Notes: generated by a model from the letters alone, not told the origin. A DNA stretch of 64,000 nucleotides from Halohasta litchfieldiae (GCF_002788215.1 NZ_CP024845.1:992001-1056000); one strand, 5' to 3'. Numbered from the stretch's first letter, positions 36,101 to 43,885 are shown. Numbers and translations are program-made.

Positions 36101-36304
36101 GATTACGGCGTCTTTGAGAGTTTTGTTCCAAGCCGTTCCGAGGTGCATCTGGCCCGAGGTGTACGGTGGCCCGTCGACGAAAAAGAAGGTCGGGTCCTCG
36201 GCGTGTGCCTCCTTGGTCGCCTCGTAGGCGTCGTGGTCGTCCCAGTAGGCGTCGACCGCCGCTTCGACATCGGCGGGCGAATACTGGTCGGTGACATCAT
36301 CCAT
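33146..36304 (-). CDS. ileS: Isoleucyl-tRNA synthetase
   Basis: This class I synthetase charges tRNA-Ile. It shows the HIGH-type motif MHLGT (about residue 51-55), KMSKSVGN (about 605-612), the CP1 editing region (YNHPLVDEV; GHGEEDFHRGQELGLDVFCP) and a C-terminal anticodon-binding part. The start at 36304 (MDDVTDQYSPADVEAAV, 1052 residues) is chosen because a TATA-like element lies 26 bases upstream, predicting a leaderless message; an in-frame ATG 30 bases further upstream overlaps that element. Confidence 0.96.
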   Translation of the reverse strand: MDDVTDQYSPADVEAAVDAYWDDHDAYEATKEAHAEDPTFFFVDGPPYTSGQMHLGTAWNKTLKDAVIRQKRMTGHQVTDRPGYDMHGLPIEVKVEEKLGFDSKRDIEEFGMEAFIEECMEFAESNRVAMDDDFQSIGAWFDWDNPYKTVNPEYMEAAWHGFKQVADRDLVEQGKRSISQCPRCETGLANNEVEYDQVEDPSIYVKFPLADREGSLVIWTTTPWTIPGNTFVAVGEELTYNKVRATKGGDEEVLYVASECVDQVLGKGRYDDYEIEDELSGQDLVGWEYNHPLVDEVPEYPQFEGAGQVYTADYVEADRTGLVHSAPGHGEEDFHRGQELGLDVFCPVRGDGTFTEAGGKYEGAFVRDANDEIKADLDAAGALLASETYQHSYGHCWRCDTDIIQLVTDQWFISITDIKDELLDNIEDAEWHPEWARENRFRDFIENAPDWNVSRQRYWGIPIPIWVPEDALESDDGTLDEEMIVIGNREELADRVDQSIDPDEIDLHRPTVDDLTITEDGTTYRRIEDVFDVWLDSSVATWATLGYPGETEDFEELWPADLIIEAHDQTRGWFWSQLGMGTAAFGESPYKEVLMHGFANDKNGRKMSKSVGNIVTPEEAIERAGRDPLRAYLLSHDQQGVDLSFDWDGLGSMVGRLNICWNVFRFPLTYMDLDGYDPADPDLSEGELTTVDEWVLSRLQNVKQEATEAWDDYRVHDALNTVLDFITEDVSRFYVKATRERMWDDGDSASKLGAYATLATVQNEVIRLLAPFTPYMAEQMYQILDGSTTTVHALDWPEVDADLHKPDLETDMAVLRDVEEAAANARQRGGRKLRWPVSRIVVETDDETVASAVDNLADLLSERVNAREIEIVDEFGELEEFAEPQMGKIGPAFGADAQKVMSAVEGAARADVEAGIEVDGETIELDDEMVEYRSEPPEHVTGTDFEGGTVYVDTTLTEDLESEGYARDVIRRIQEMRKQLDLDVESEIRVGLTVDDERIEGFVDEHRDLIAEEVRAAEFVDDPEDAGDRVEDWEIEDVDVTIGVAVVAEQTV

Positions 36305-36326
36305 ACTCCAAGGGTGTTTACCGGTG

Positions 36327-36334
36327 TATATCAA
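36327..36334 (-). promoter_or_regulatory. TATA box of ileS
   Basis: Read on the minus strand, TTGATATACA is centred near 36330, about 26 bases upstream of the ATG at 36304. It fixes the ileS start and implies a leaderless transcript. Confidence 0.6.
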
Positions 36335-36421
36335 AACGGTGGTCCTGCCCCGACGAGTGTCGACTCACCACCGGCTGGTCGACTGGAGTAAAACCGAAAA
36401 GAACGCGAAGCGGTTTCGACG

Positions 36422-37309
36422 TTAGGCGGATGCGTTGGCGGTTTCGTTACCGCCTGCGGTTTCGTTGGTGGCTGCTGTTTCGTTGCCGGTTGCGGTCTCG
36501 TTGCCGGTTGCGGTCTCGTTGCCGGTTGCGGTCTCGTTACCGGTTGCGGTCTCGTTGCCAGCCGTCTCGTTTGCTGCACCGCCGCTGCCAGATTCAGTCT
36601 GCTCGGCGATGAACTGGTCGTAGGTCTCCTGATCAACGACGTCGACGGTGAAGTACATCTGGGAGTGAGCGAGGCCACAGTACTCAGCGCAGTAGCCCTG
36701 ATAGGTCCCCGTCTCGGTTGCGTTGGTTTGGATGTACTGGACCTGATTCGGGAGCGCGTCCATCTTCAGTCCGAGCTGCGGGACGTGGAACGCGTGAATC
36801 ACGTCTTGGGATGTAACACCGATGTAGACGTCTTGGCCTTCCGGCACCACGATCCGCGGCCCGTTCTCGCCGGCTGGGGCGGTGATACCCTCGTCGGGAT
36901 AGGTCATTGTCCATCCCCACTGGAAGGCCTCGGCCTGAATGAGTACGTCGCCGTCATCCGGGGCGACCTCCTGATCTCCCGCGCCGAACGTCACAGCGGG
37001 ATCTGCCATCACGCCATAGGAGGCGACACCGACGAACAGCAGGATAAAGGCCGTGGCAACTGTCCACGTGATTTCGAGCCGTCGGTTCTCCTTTGTCGGC
37101 TTGGGATCGTCGTTATCCTTGAACCGAAGCACGGCATAGACGAGGATCACCTCGACCAGCAGCGTGATCGGGAGCGCAATATACAGTAGCTTGATATTCA
37201 ACTCGTTGATAAGGTTCGCCGAAGTCGACTGGGCGGCAACCGGATCGGCCAAGAGGGCCAACACGGCCGCCGACAGCAACGAAGCGAGTGCGAAACGCTT
37301 GGCGTTCAT
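36422..37309 (-). CDS. coxB: Cytochrome c oxidase subunit II with a sequon-rich tail
   Basis: The 295-residue protein has a signal-like N-terminus, two transmembrane helices (about 40-62 and 85-105) and an extracellular CuA domain with CAEYCGLAHSQM (Cys206, Cys210, His214, Met217 approximately). It receives electrons from a blue-copper donor and passes them to subunit I. After the CuA domain the tail is a run of NETATG repeats, giving eight NET sequons plus NAS. The tail is coded by an 18-base tandem repeat. It faces the outside, where N-glycosylation occurs. Subunit I is 33 kb away. Confidence 0.95.
   Translation of the reverse strand: MNAKRFALASLLSAAVLALLADPVAAQSTSANLINELNIKLLYIALPITLLVEVILVYAVLRFKDNDDPKPTKENRRLEITWTVATAFILLFVGVASYGVMADPAVTFGAGDQEVAPDDGDVLIQAEAFQWGWTMTYPDEGITAPAGENGPRIVVPEGQDVYIGVTSQDVIHAFHVPQLGLKMDALPNQVQYIQTNATETGTYQGYCAEYCGLAHSQMYFTVDVVDQETYDQFIAEQTESGSGGAANETAGNETATGNETATGNETATGNETATGNETAATNETAGGNETANASA
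36482..36553 (-). repeat. 18-base tandem repeat inside coxB
   Basis: Four consecutive copies of GTTGCCGGTTGCGGTCTC (the last with one change) lie at 36482-36499, 36500-36517, 36518-36535 and 36536-36553, followed by degenerate copies. Each codes on the minus strand for six residues containing one NET sequon. The number of copies is likely to vary between strains by slippage. Confidence 0.85.
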
Positions 37310-37426
37310 GCTGATTCAAAATTTGCGTGGCCGGCCTAAATACCTACTGACTCGCTGGCTGTCGACGCTGTACAGTGATCTATTTGTTCAGTATGCTAAC
37401 TACTCCGAGCGCCGAAACGGGGGTCC

Positions 37427-37433
37427 TATATAT
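37427..37433 (+). promoter_or_regulatory. TATA box of the heme O synthase gene
   Basis: TATATAT at 37427-37433 is centred 26 bases upstream of the GTG at 37456. This supports a leaderless transcript beginning at that GTG. Confidence 0.65.
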
Positions 37434-37455
37434 GCCGAAACCCAATCGATAGGTA

Positions 37456-38859
37456 GTGACTTCGAGTATCCGATCACCGGATCGGTTTCCCGGTTTGCTG
37501 GCGGCGACAACGATGGGTGTCTACTTACTTCTCGTCGTCGGCGTGGCGACCGCGCTCACCGATGCGGTTTCGGCCTGCACGGCGTGGCCAGCCTGCGGCG
37601 GTGGCTGGTCGCTTCCGACCAGTCTCGACGGCTGGATCGCCTTCGGCCACCGGATCACCGCTCTTGTCGTCGGGCTGGGTGTGTTGACGACGATGATTTT
37701 GGCATGGCGAACTGAGACCAGTCGACGCGTCCGAGCGGCGCTCACGCTGGCGCTCCTGTTGTATCCGGTCCAAGCCGGACTCGGCGCGCTGGTTGCGACG
37801 ACCGGCGGCACCCAGAGGCTGTCGGTGATCCATCTCGCCACCGGTGTCGTGATCTTCGGCGGCTTGCTGGCCGCCCTCGCGTGGTGGCTGGAGGCCGAAA
37901 CCGGCGACCCCGACGACGTGCCGGAGAGTCGACCCGAACTGTCCGAACCGCTCGATCCCACCGAACGGCCCCCGATTCCGACCGACCCCCTCAAGAGAGC
38001 CAAAGCAACCCTCTTTGCCTACTTCCGACTGATGAAACCACGCTTGATGTGGCTGCTGTGTCTGGTCGCCGCCGCGGCGATGGCACTTGCGAGCGGTCCC
38101 GGACTCACACCGTACACCGTCGCAGCCACGCTCGTCGCTGGCTCGCTGTCTATCGGCGCGTCGGGCACGTTTAACCATGTCCTCGAACGGGATATCGACC
38201 GCCGGATGGCCCGAACCAACGACCGACCGCTCGCAACTGATTTAGTACCCGTGCGTAACGCGGTCGCGTTTGGACTCCTCCTAACAGCCATCTCGGTTGG
38301 CCTCTTTGCGACGATCAACTGGCTGGCCGCAGCTCTTGGACTGATCGCCATCGTCTTCTACAGCGTCGTCTACACGCTGATCCTCAAACCCAACACAGTC
38401 CAAAACACCGTCATTGGCGGCGCGGCCGGAGCACTTCCCGCTCTGATCGGCTGGGCGGCAGTGACCGGCTCGATTGGGCTCGGCGGCGTCCTGTTGGCGA
38501 CGCTCATCTTCCTGTGGACGCCCGCCCACTTCTACAACCTCGCACTCGCCTACAAGGACGACTACGCCCGCGGTGGGTTCCCGATGATGCCGGTCGTCCG
38601 CGGCGAGACCGCGACCCGTCGACACATCGTCTGGTATCTGGGTGCCACCCTGCTTGCGGGGGCCGCACTCGCAGCCAGCGGGACGTTAGGCTGGCTCTAC
38701 GTCCTGACAGGCGTCGCCTTCGGTGGGCTCTTCCTCTGGATGGTCGTTCGGCTCCACTACGAGCAGACCAAGGCCGCCGCGCTTCGAGCGTTCCACGCCT
38801 CGAACGCCTACCTCGGCTTCGTCCTGCTGGCGATTGTCGTCGAAGGCCTTGCACTATGA
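37456..38859 (+). CDS. ctaB: Heme O synthase with N-terminal CtaA-like half
   Basis: Starting at the GTG at 37456 the 467-residue protein has two parts. The first (about 12-150) contains ACTAWPACGGGW, FGHRITALVVGLG and VIHLATGVVIFGG, the cysteine and histidine pattern of half a heme A synthase (CtaA/COX15). The second (about 190-465) is a UbiA-type prenyltransferase with NHVLERDIDRRMARTNDRP (about 239) and YKDDYARGGFPMM (about 365), i.e. protoheme farnesyltransferase (CtaB/COX10). It makes heme O for the aa3 oxidase. Its ATGA overlap with the next gene indicates an operon. Confidence 0.92.
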   Translation: MTSSIRSPDRFPGLLAATTMGVYLLLVVGVATALTDAVSACTAWPACGGGWSLPTSLDGWIAFGHRITALVVGLGVLTTMILAWRTETSRRVRAALTLALLLYPVQAGLGALVATTGGTQRLSVIHLATGVVIFGGLLAALAWWLEAETGDPDDVPESRPELSEPLDPTERPPIPTDPLKRAKATLFAYFRLMKPRLMWLLCLVAAAAMALASGPGLTPYTVAATLVAGSLSIGASGTFNHVLERDIDRRMARTNDRPLATDLVPVRNAVAFGLLLTAISVGLFATINWLAAALGLIAIVFYSVVYTLILKPNTVQNTVIGGAAGALPALIGWAAVTGSIGLGGVLLATLIFLWTPAHFYNLALAYKDDYARGGFPMMPVVRGETATRRHIVWYLGATLLAGAALAASGTLGWLYVLTGVAFGGLFLWMVVRLHYEQTKAAALRAFHASNAYLGFVLLAIVVEGLAL

Positions 38860-39536
38860 GCGAACAAGGGACTGGGCTCTCGATTCCGGTGCCGGCTGGC
38901 AGTCGACTCTACTGGGGATTGTTTTTCAATAGCCAGCTGTTGGCGCTCGCGGTCTACGTCCTGCTGACCCCCGCGAACCTCTCGTCGCCGCGGCTGATCG
39001 GCTACGGACTGATCTGGCTCAACGTCTCGACGTGGGTGATCGTCAACAGTCGACCGAACCCGTCGACCCCCGGTGTGCGTCGACGGGCCAAACTGGTAGC
39101 CACTGGCTACTTCGGGCTGCTTCTGTTTGCTGGCGGTGTCGCTGGTGTCGGGATCGGCGATGCGGCAACCGGGTTTCGGTTTGCGTGGCTCCCGTTCGGG
39201 TTTGGACCGGCAGCACTGTACAGCGGCGCGTTGGTCACGATTAACCTGATTCCGATCTATCTGCTCGGCTACAGCGCGTTGGCATATCTGGTCTATGTCA
39301 CCGTCATCGATACTGCTGGCTCGGCAGCCGCCGGTATCATCGGGCTGTTTTCGTGTGTCTCCTGTTCGTGGCCAATCGTCGCCTCGCTGGCCTCGGCTGT
39401 GATTGGCGGAAATTCGATCCTCGTCGCTTCGGCACTCCAAGTGTCGTATGGCCTGTCGACCGCGGTGTTCGTCCTCACTGCCGCCCTGCTCTACTGGCGC
39501 CCAACCGATTGGTTGACTCGCTTCCGTGGGCGGTAG
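38856..39536 (+). CDS. DUF7546-like membrane protein with an intramembrane CxxC
   Basis: The ATG at 38856 overlaps the stop of ctaB (ATGA). The 226-residue protein has about six hydrophobic helices and, near residue 164-172, LFSCVSCSWPIVASLAS, a CxxC followed by Trp-Pro at the edge of a helix. It matches the haloarchaeal family I recall as DUF7546, found after ctaB. Coupled translation with heme O synthase and the cysteine pair suggest a role in oxidase cofactor assembly (copper or heme); this is inference. Confidence 0.72.
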   Translation: MSEQGTGLSIPVPAGSRLYWGLFFNSQLLALAVYVLLTPANLSSPRLIGYGLIWLNVSTWVIVNSRPNPSTPGVRRRAKLVATGYFGLLLFAGGVAGVGIGDAATGFRFAWLPFGFGPAALYSGALVTINLIPIYLLGYSALAYLVYVTVIDTAGSAAAGIIGLFSCVSCSWPIVASLASAVIGGNSILVASALQVSYGLSTAVFVLTAALLYWRPTDWLTRFRGR

Positions 39537-39570
39537 CCGGGCTTTTCTACCGCCAGCCCGAAGGTAGACT

Positions 39571-39807
39571 ATGACTACTGTCGAAATCGAATACTGTGTC
39601 CCCTGTGGAATGTTGGAGCGCGCACTGAACGTCGAAGCGTCGATTCTACGGCAGTTCGGCGACAAACTGGAGCGTGTCTCGCTCGTGACGGGCGATCATG
39701 GAATCTTTGTTGTCCGCGTCGACGGCGAACAGATCTTCGACAAGGATGAAGACGGGTTCGACGTCGACGAAATCGTTCGGCGGGTCAAACCGCACGTCGG
39801 TTCATAG
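39571..39807 (+). CDS. SelW/Rdx family thioredoxin-fold protein
   Basis: The 78-residue protein starts MTTVEIEYCVPCGMLERALN, with CVPC at the redox position of the selenoprotein W/T/H (Rdx) family, where the second position can be selenocysteine in other organisms. The remainder (HGIFVVRVDGEQIFDKDEDG) matches the family. It is likely a cytosolic thiol-redox protein. It lies 34 bases after the CxxC membrane protein on the same strand. Confidence 0.85.
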   Translation: MTTVEIEYCVPCGMLERALNVEASILRQFGDKLERVSLVTGDHGIFVVRVDGEQIFDKDEDGFDVDEIVRRVKPHVGS

Positions 39808-39852
39808 CTCTCTAAGTGTATTTAATTAAATATAATGTGCAGTGGGCAGTAA

Positions 39853-40869
39853 CTAGTGGCCCCAGCGTCGACCGTCTTCGTCGAACCGAGCATCGGTGAT
39901 CCGGTCGTGTTGGTCGCGACTGAGTTCGATCTCAGTCGCCCCGAGGTTTTCTTCGAGTTGCTCTGTGGTCCGCGCGCCAACAATTGGCACGCAGGTGAAG
40001 TCCTGCTGTTGGATCAGCCATCGGAGCGAGACTTGGGCGGGCGACGCATCGATTTCGTCCGCGACAGCCCGAATCTCGTCGAGGACCTTCCAGCCCCGTT
40101 CGGAGAGGTAGAATCGTTCGAATCGTTCATCGAAACTCCCGCGGGAGCCGTCGGGTGCCCGAACTGATTTCGGATCGTCCGGGTCGGCGCGCTCGTATTT
40201 GCCTGTTAAGAAGCCGCCGGCTAACGGCGAGTAGGGAGAGACTGCGAGGTCCTGATCTGCGCAGACGTCGAGATAGTCCTCGACATCTTTGTAGTAGCCC
40301 GCGTGGAACAGCGGCTGAGTGACGTCGAACCGCTGGTAGTCGTTGACATCTGATTTCCACAGCGCCTTCGTGAGTTGCCACGCCGCCGTCGTTGAGGCGC
40401 CGAGATAGTTGACTTTCCCTTCTTCGACTAAGCGATCCAACGTCGACAGCGTCTCTTCGATGGGGGTGTTTTCGTCCCAACGGTGGATGTAGTAGACGTC
40501 CAGATAGTCGGTGCCGAGGTTCTCCAGTGTTTTGTCGATCTGATTGCGGATGTGCGTACGGGAGAGCCCCGAACCGTTGGGGTTGTCCTCGTCGTACTCG
40601 AAGTAGACCTTCGAGGTGAGGACGAACTTTTCGCGGTCACGATCTTCGAGCCAGTTGCCGATATAGGATTCGCTGGTCCCGTTTGGATCGCCATAGACGT
40701 TGGCCGAATCGATGTAGTTGCCGCCGTGGTCGGCGAACGTGTCGAGGAGTTCGTGGGCCTGATCCTCGTCAGTTTCGAGGACGTCGCCCGTTTTGCGCCC
40801 GAACCGCCACGTGCCGAAACAGAGTTCTGAAACGCGTGTGCCAGTCGACCCGAGTTGTCGGTACTCCAT
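39853..40869 (-). CDS. Aldo/keto reductase
   Basis: From the ATG at 40869 the 338-residue protein begins MEYRQLGSTGTRVSELCFGT and has NYIDSANVYG (catalytic Asp, Tyr), TSKVYF (Lys) and YYIHRWDENTPIEETL (His), followed by YLGASTTAAWQ, VSPYSPLAGGFLTGKY and the NADP-binding GARTTEQLEENL. Its length fits the AKR families related to potassium channel beta subunits. It would reduce carbonyls with NADPH. It lies between the oxidase-assembly genes and the ABC transporter and interrupts what may otherwise be one functional cluster. Confidence 0.93.
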   Translation of the reverse strand: MEYRQLGSTGTRVSELCFGTWRFGRKTGDVLETDEDQAHELLDTFADHGGNYIDSANVYGDPNGTSESYIGNWLEDRDREKFVLTSKVYFEYDEDNPNGSGLSRTHIRNQIDKTLENLGTDYLDVYYIHRWDENTPIEETLSTLDRLVEEGKVNYLGASTTAAWQLTKALWKSDVNDYQRFDVTQPLFHAGYYKDVEDYLDVCADQDLAVSPYSPLAGGFLTGKYERADPDDPKSVRAPDGSRGSFDERFERFYLSERGWKVLDEIRAVADEIDASPAQVSLRWLIQQQDFTCVPIVGARTTEQLEENLGATEIELSRDQHDRITDARFDEDGRRWGH

Positions 40870-40931
40870 AGCAAATCGTCGTGAGGAAGGCAAAAAAACG
40901 TACGTAATGCGGAGACAGATGGTTACTGTTG

Positions 40932-41033
40932 CTACAGGAATATCGCGAGGCCGACAGTGAATCCAACCGCAATAACGATGACTATCAGCATGATGAGGCC
41001 GACAGTCGACAGTATTCCCCGACGGTCCATCAT
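40932..41033 (-). CDS. Putative 33-residue single-helix membrane peptide
   Basis: ATG at 41033 (or the adjacent ATG at 41030) opens MMDRRGILSTVGLIMLIVIV followed by IAVGFTVGLAIFL: a short basic head and one long hydrophobic helix, a classical small membrane protein. It lies in the gap between the aldo/keto reductase and the divergent ABC transporter genes. No family is recognised. Confidence 0.5.
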   Translation of the reverse strand: MMDRRGILSTVGLIMLIVIVIAVGFTVGLAIFL

Positions 41034-41123
41034 CACCCCGTTTGTAACGAAGCAGTATAGCTGATTCGGCTCTCGGAGGCGATAAAACAGAATCCTTAGG
41101 CCGAAACCACCCCCAGTGGGAGT

Positions 41124-42113
41124 ATGAACGAGGTAGTCGTCGCCGAATCGGTGGGCAAAACCTACGGCGACACCGTCGCGCTCGATGGGGTCGACCTCAC
41201 GGTGGCCGAAGGCGAGGTGTTCGGCCTGATCGGCCCGAACGGGGCTGGCAAAACGACACTTATCAGGGCACTCACCGGCACAACACCGGTGACCGGTGAG
41301 ATTCGGGTGTTTGGAAGCGAACCGGCTGCGGTCGACGCCGACCGGATCGGCCTGCTCCCACAGTCGTTTTCGCCGCCCGCGCGGCTCACCGCCCGCGAAC
41401 TGATCGACTACTACGCCGGACTGTACGAGACGGCCCGCGACACAGAGGCTGTGTTGGCCGATGTGGGTCTCTCCGAGGACGCCGATAGCTGGTACGAAAC
41501 GCTTTCGGGCGGCCAACAGCGCCGGGTCTGTGTCGGCACCGCGCTGGTCAACGATCCGGATCTCCTCTTTCTGGACGAGCCAACAACCGGGATCGATCCG
41601 GCCGGTCGACGCTCGCTGTGGGAACTCCTAGAGTCATTGGCGGCTGGCGGGACAACGGTTGTCCTCACCAGCCACTCGATGGCCGAGGTCCAGCGACTCT
41701 CGGATCGGGTTGGCCTCCTGCAGGACGGCCAGCTAGTTGCTGTCGGCACGCCATCGACGCTGATCGCTGACCACGGCGGCACCAGTCGACTGGTGATCGG
41801 CACCGAGACGGGCCACGCGGCAGCCGAGGCGCTGGGGACGGCTGGCTTTTCGGCAACCGCCAGTCAAGCAGAGGTCGTCGTCGACGGCGTCTCACCGGTC
41901 GACATCGGCGAGGCAGTCGACGTGCTGTCAGCGGCCGGAATCAGCTACGACTCGCTGACGTGGACCGAACCCAGCCTGGAAGACGTCTATCTTCAACTCA
42001 CCGGTGAGAGCTTCGAGGGCGCAGCGACACCGGGCGCGAGCGTGGTTTCCGAGGAGTCGACGGAGTCACCCACTCCATCGGTCGACAGTGCAGCGACTGG
42101 GGGCGAAAAATGA
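41124..42113 (+). CDS. ABC transporter ATP-binding protein (ABC-2/CcmA-NosF type)
   Basis: The 329-residue protein has Walker A GPNGAGKTT (about 37-45), the signature LSGGQQRRV and Walker B LLFLDEPTTGIDP, then an accessory C-terminal domain (about 220-305) of the kind seen in NatA/NosF-like exporters. It energises the permease encoded next, whose ATG overlaps its TGA (ATGA). In other haloarchaea, as I recall, a similar pair follows ctaB and DUF7546, so a part in oxidase maturation is possible; general export is equally compatible. Confidence 0.92.
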   Translation: MNEVVVAESVGKTYGDTVALDGVDLTVAEGEVFGLIGPNGAGKTTLIRALTGTTPVTGEIRVFGSEPAAVDADRIGLLPQSFSPPARLTARELIDYYAGLYETARDTEAVLADVGLSEDADSWYETLSGGQQRRVCVGTALVNDPDLLFLDEPTTGIDPAGRRSLWELLESLAAGGTTVVLTSHSMAEVQRLSDRVGLLQDGQLVAVGTPSTLIADHGGTSRLVIGTETGHAAAEALGTAGFSATASQAEVVVDGVSPVDIGEAVDVLSAAGISYDSLTWTEPSLEDVYLQLTGESFEGAATPGASVVSEESTESPTPSVDSAATGGEK

Positions 42114-42874
42114 GTCGTAGTCGACGGATTCGATCCGAGGCGGTCGCGGCGTGGCACTCGTTCCTCCGCCGCCGGACCGCAGTCTTCTTTACGTTCTTTT
42201 TCCCCGTCATTCTGGTCGTCATCTTCGGCGCGCTGGTGCGGACCCAGCCGGCCGACAGTGGACTGTTCGCCGAGCCGGCGGCCTACTACATCCCCGGCTA
42301 TCTGGCGACGGTGGTGCTGTTTACGCCGCTATCGCGGGTCGGGAGCGAAATCGCTCGCCACCGCGACGACAACCGGTTTGAAAAGCTGGCGACGACACCG
42401 CTGACTCGAACCGAGTGGCTCGTCGCCCACACGCTCGTCAACACCGCGATCATCGGACTCGCCAGCCTCCTGATTCTCGGACTCGTCTTGCTGTTGACGA
42501 CGGCGACGATTCCGGTTTCGGGGTCGGTAGCAATGCTCATCCCCTTCATTGTGCTCGCAGTCGTGCTGTTCTGTGGCTTTGGGGCCGTGTTGGGTCGCGT
42601 AGCCGACTCCCAAGACGGCGTTATTGCCGCGAGCAACACCATCGCTTTGCCACTCTTGTTCCTCTCGGATACGTTCATCACGCTCGATCAGTTGCCCGGC
42701 TGGTTCGGCCCGCTGGTCGAACTTTCGCCGCTGACCTACTTCGCTCGTGGCGTCCGAGCGATCACGTACCCACCGGCGGCTGGCGAGCCGTATCTCGGGA
42801 ACCTGCTGATCCTCACGGTGCTCGCAGTGGGCTTCTTTGTGGCTGGTGCGTATGCGATTCCCAGAACGGACTGA
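42110..42874 (+). CDS. ABC-2 type transporter permease
   Basis: The 254-residue protein has six hydrophobic helices with the ABC-2 layout: a cytoplasmic start (RSEAVAAWHSFLRRRTAVFF), a re-entrant region before FEKLATTPLTRTEWLVAHTL, and LPLLFLSDTFITLDQLPGWF followed by LVELSPLTYFARGVR, the typical permease signature. Translational overlap with the ATPase gene shows they form one transporter. The substrate cannot be inferred. Confidence 0.9.
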   Translation: MSRSRRIRSEAVAAWHSFLRRRTAVFFTFFFPVILVVIFGALVRTQPADSGLFAEPAAYYIPGYLATVVLFTPLSRVGSEIARHRDDNRFEKLATTPLTRTEWLVAHTLVNTAIIGLASLLILGLVLLLTTATIPVSGSVAMLIPFIVLAVVLFCGFGAVLGRVADSQDGVIAASNTIALPLLFLSDTFITLDQLPGWFGPLVELSPLTYFARGVRAITYPPAAGEPYLGNLLILTVLAVGFFVAGAYAIPRTD

Positions 42875-42935
42875 GTATTCTCAACACTGACGGCTCCTGC
42901 GGTTTTTCTGCTGTCGAGACGGAGGTCGACTTGTA

Positions 42936-43166
42936 ATGAGTGCCCTCCCCAACACGACGCCGGTCGAGACCCTCCTCAACGAGAGTCGACTCAAACAGTT
43001 GAACACTGCCTCGCTGCTCGTTCAAGCCGGAAAGGCCATGCAAAACGGCGACGAGCAGCGGGCAGCACTGCTGTTCGGCGCGGCACTGATCGCACCAAAG
43101 TACAGCGGTGCCTCCTATCTGATTCAGGGCGCGCTCACGGCGAACGACCTCCGCAAGAAACTGTAG
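42936..43166 (+). CDS. Small conserved helical protein
   Basis: The 76-residue protein starts MSALPNTTPVETLLNESRLK and is predicted to be mainly helical and soluble (AGKAMQNGDEQRAALLFGAA resembles a TPR-like pair). It lies 61 bases after the ABC permease on the same strand and may be its third gene. I do not recognise a named family. Confidence 0.65.
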   Translation: MSALPNTTPVETLLNESRLKQLNTASLLVQAGKAMQNGDEQRAALLFGAALIAPKYSGASYLIQGALTANDLRKKL

Positions 43167-43273
43167 TCGGCCTGTTGGAACGGAGCGTCGACCAGCCGTG
43201 GCTAGTTATGATTAAAAAGTAAAATTCGGATCGGTACAGTGTCGACCGTCCTCCCGACGCTGGCTGTCGAACC

Positions 43274-43822
43274 CTATTTCGTCGACGATTCGAGGACGAG
43301 GCTGTCGTCTTCGAGGTAGTGCTCGATGTGGTGGGCGTCCTCTTCGACCTGCGTCAGGATCTCCTTGAGGATGTGCTCGGTCGTTGGGTCACCGAGGTTG
43401 GCTGCTAGCTGGATGTGGTCCCGCATGCCCTCGATTATGTCACCGTAGGCTTCCATATCGTTCTCAAGGGAGGTCCGGATGTCGTAGACGTCCTCGCCCT
43501 CGAATTCGATTGTGGCACGCTCTTCTTGATTCGCTGGACCAGCGACCGGGACGCCACCGATTGCCTGTGCTCGCTCGGCGATTCGGTCAGCACCCATTTC
43601 GAGGTTCTCATAGGCCTCTTGGAGGAACAGATGGAGGTCGCGGAACTCCGCGCCCTCGACGTTCCAGTGGTGTTTGTGAATCTGGTGATAGAGAACGTAG
43701 GCGTTGGCCAGATCGGTGTTCAGCGCGTCGACGATCTGTTCGACTTTGTCTTCTTCAAGCCGAAGGGCTCTGGATTCTTCGATTTCGCCAGCCTGCTGTC
43801 GGACGGTTTTCTGCGTACTCAT
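43274..43822 (-). CDS. dpsA: DNA-protecting ferritin DpsA
   Basis: The 182-residue protein has the Dps ferroxidase region YHQIHKHHWNVEGAEFRDLH (about 53-72) and YENLEMGADRIAERAQAIGG. Members oxidise and store iron in a dodecamer and protect DNA from oxidative damage. The N-terminal extension (QKTVRQQAGEIEESRALRLE) is typical of haloarchaeal DpsA. It is divergent from the CopD-like gene, with 158 bases between the starts containing an imperfect palindrome. Confidence 0.95.
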   Translation of the reverse strand: MSTQKTVRQQAGEIEESRALRLEEDKVEQIVDALNTDLANAYVLYHQIHKHHWNVEGAEFRDLHLFLQEAYENLEMGADRIAERAQAIGGVPVAGPANQEERATIEFEGEDVYDIRTSLENDMEAYGDIIEGMRDHIQLAANLGDPTTEHILKEILTQVEEDAHHIEHYLEDDSLVLESSTK

Positions 43823-43885
43823 AACAACTATCTATACCGTCGCCACCCACTTAAAGATTGAGCTTGTGAAAACGCTTTTTTGGGA

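Noticed and set aside
36482..36553. Regular repeats that might suggest a CRISPR array
   Set aside because: They are contiguous 18-base units without spacers, inside the coxB frame, coding for repeated NETATG residues.
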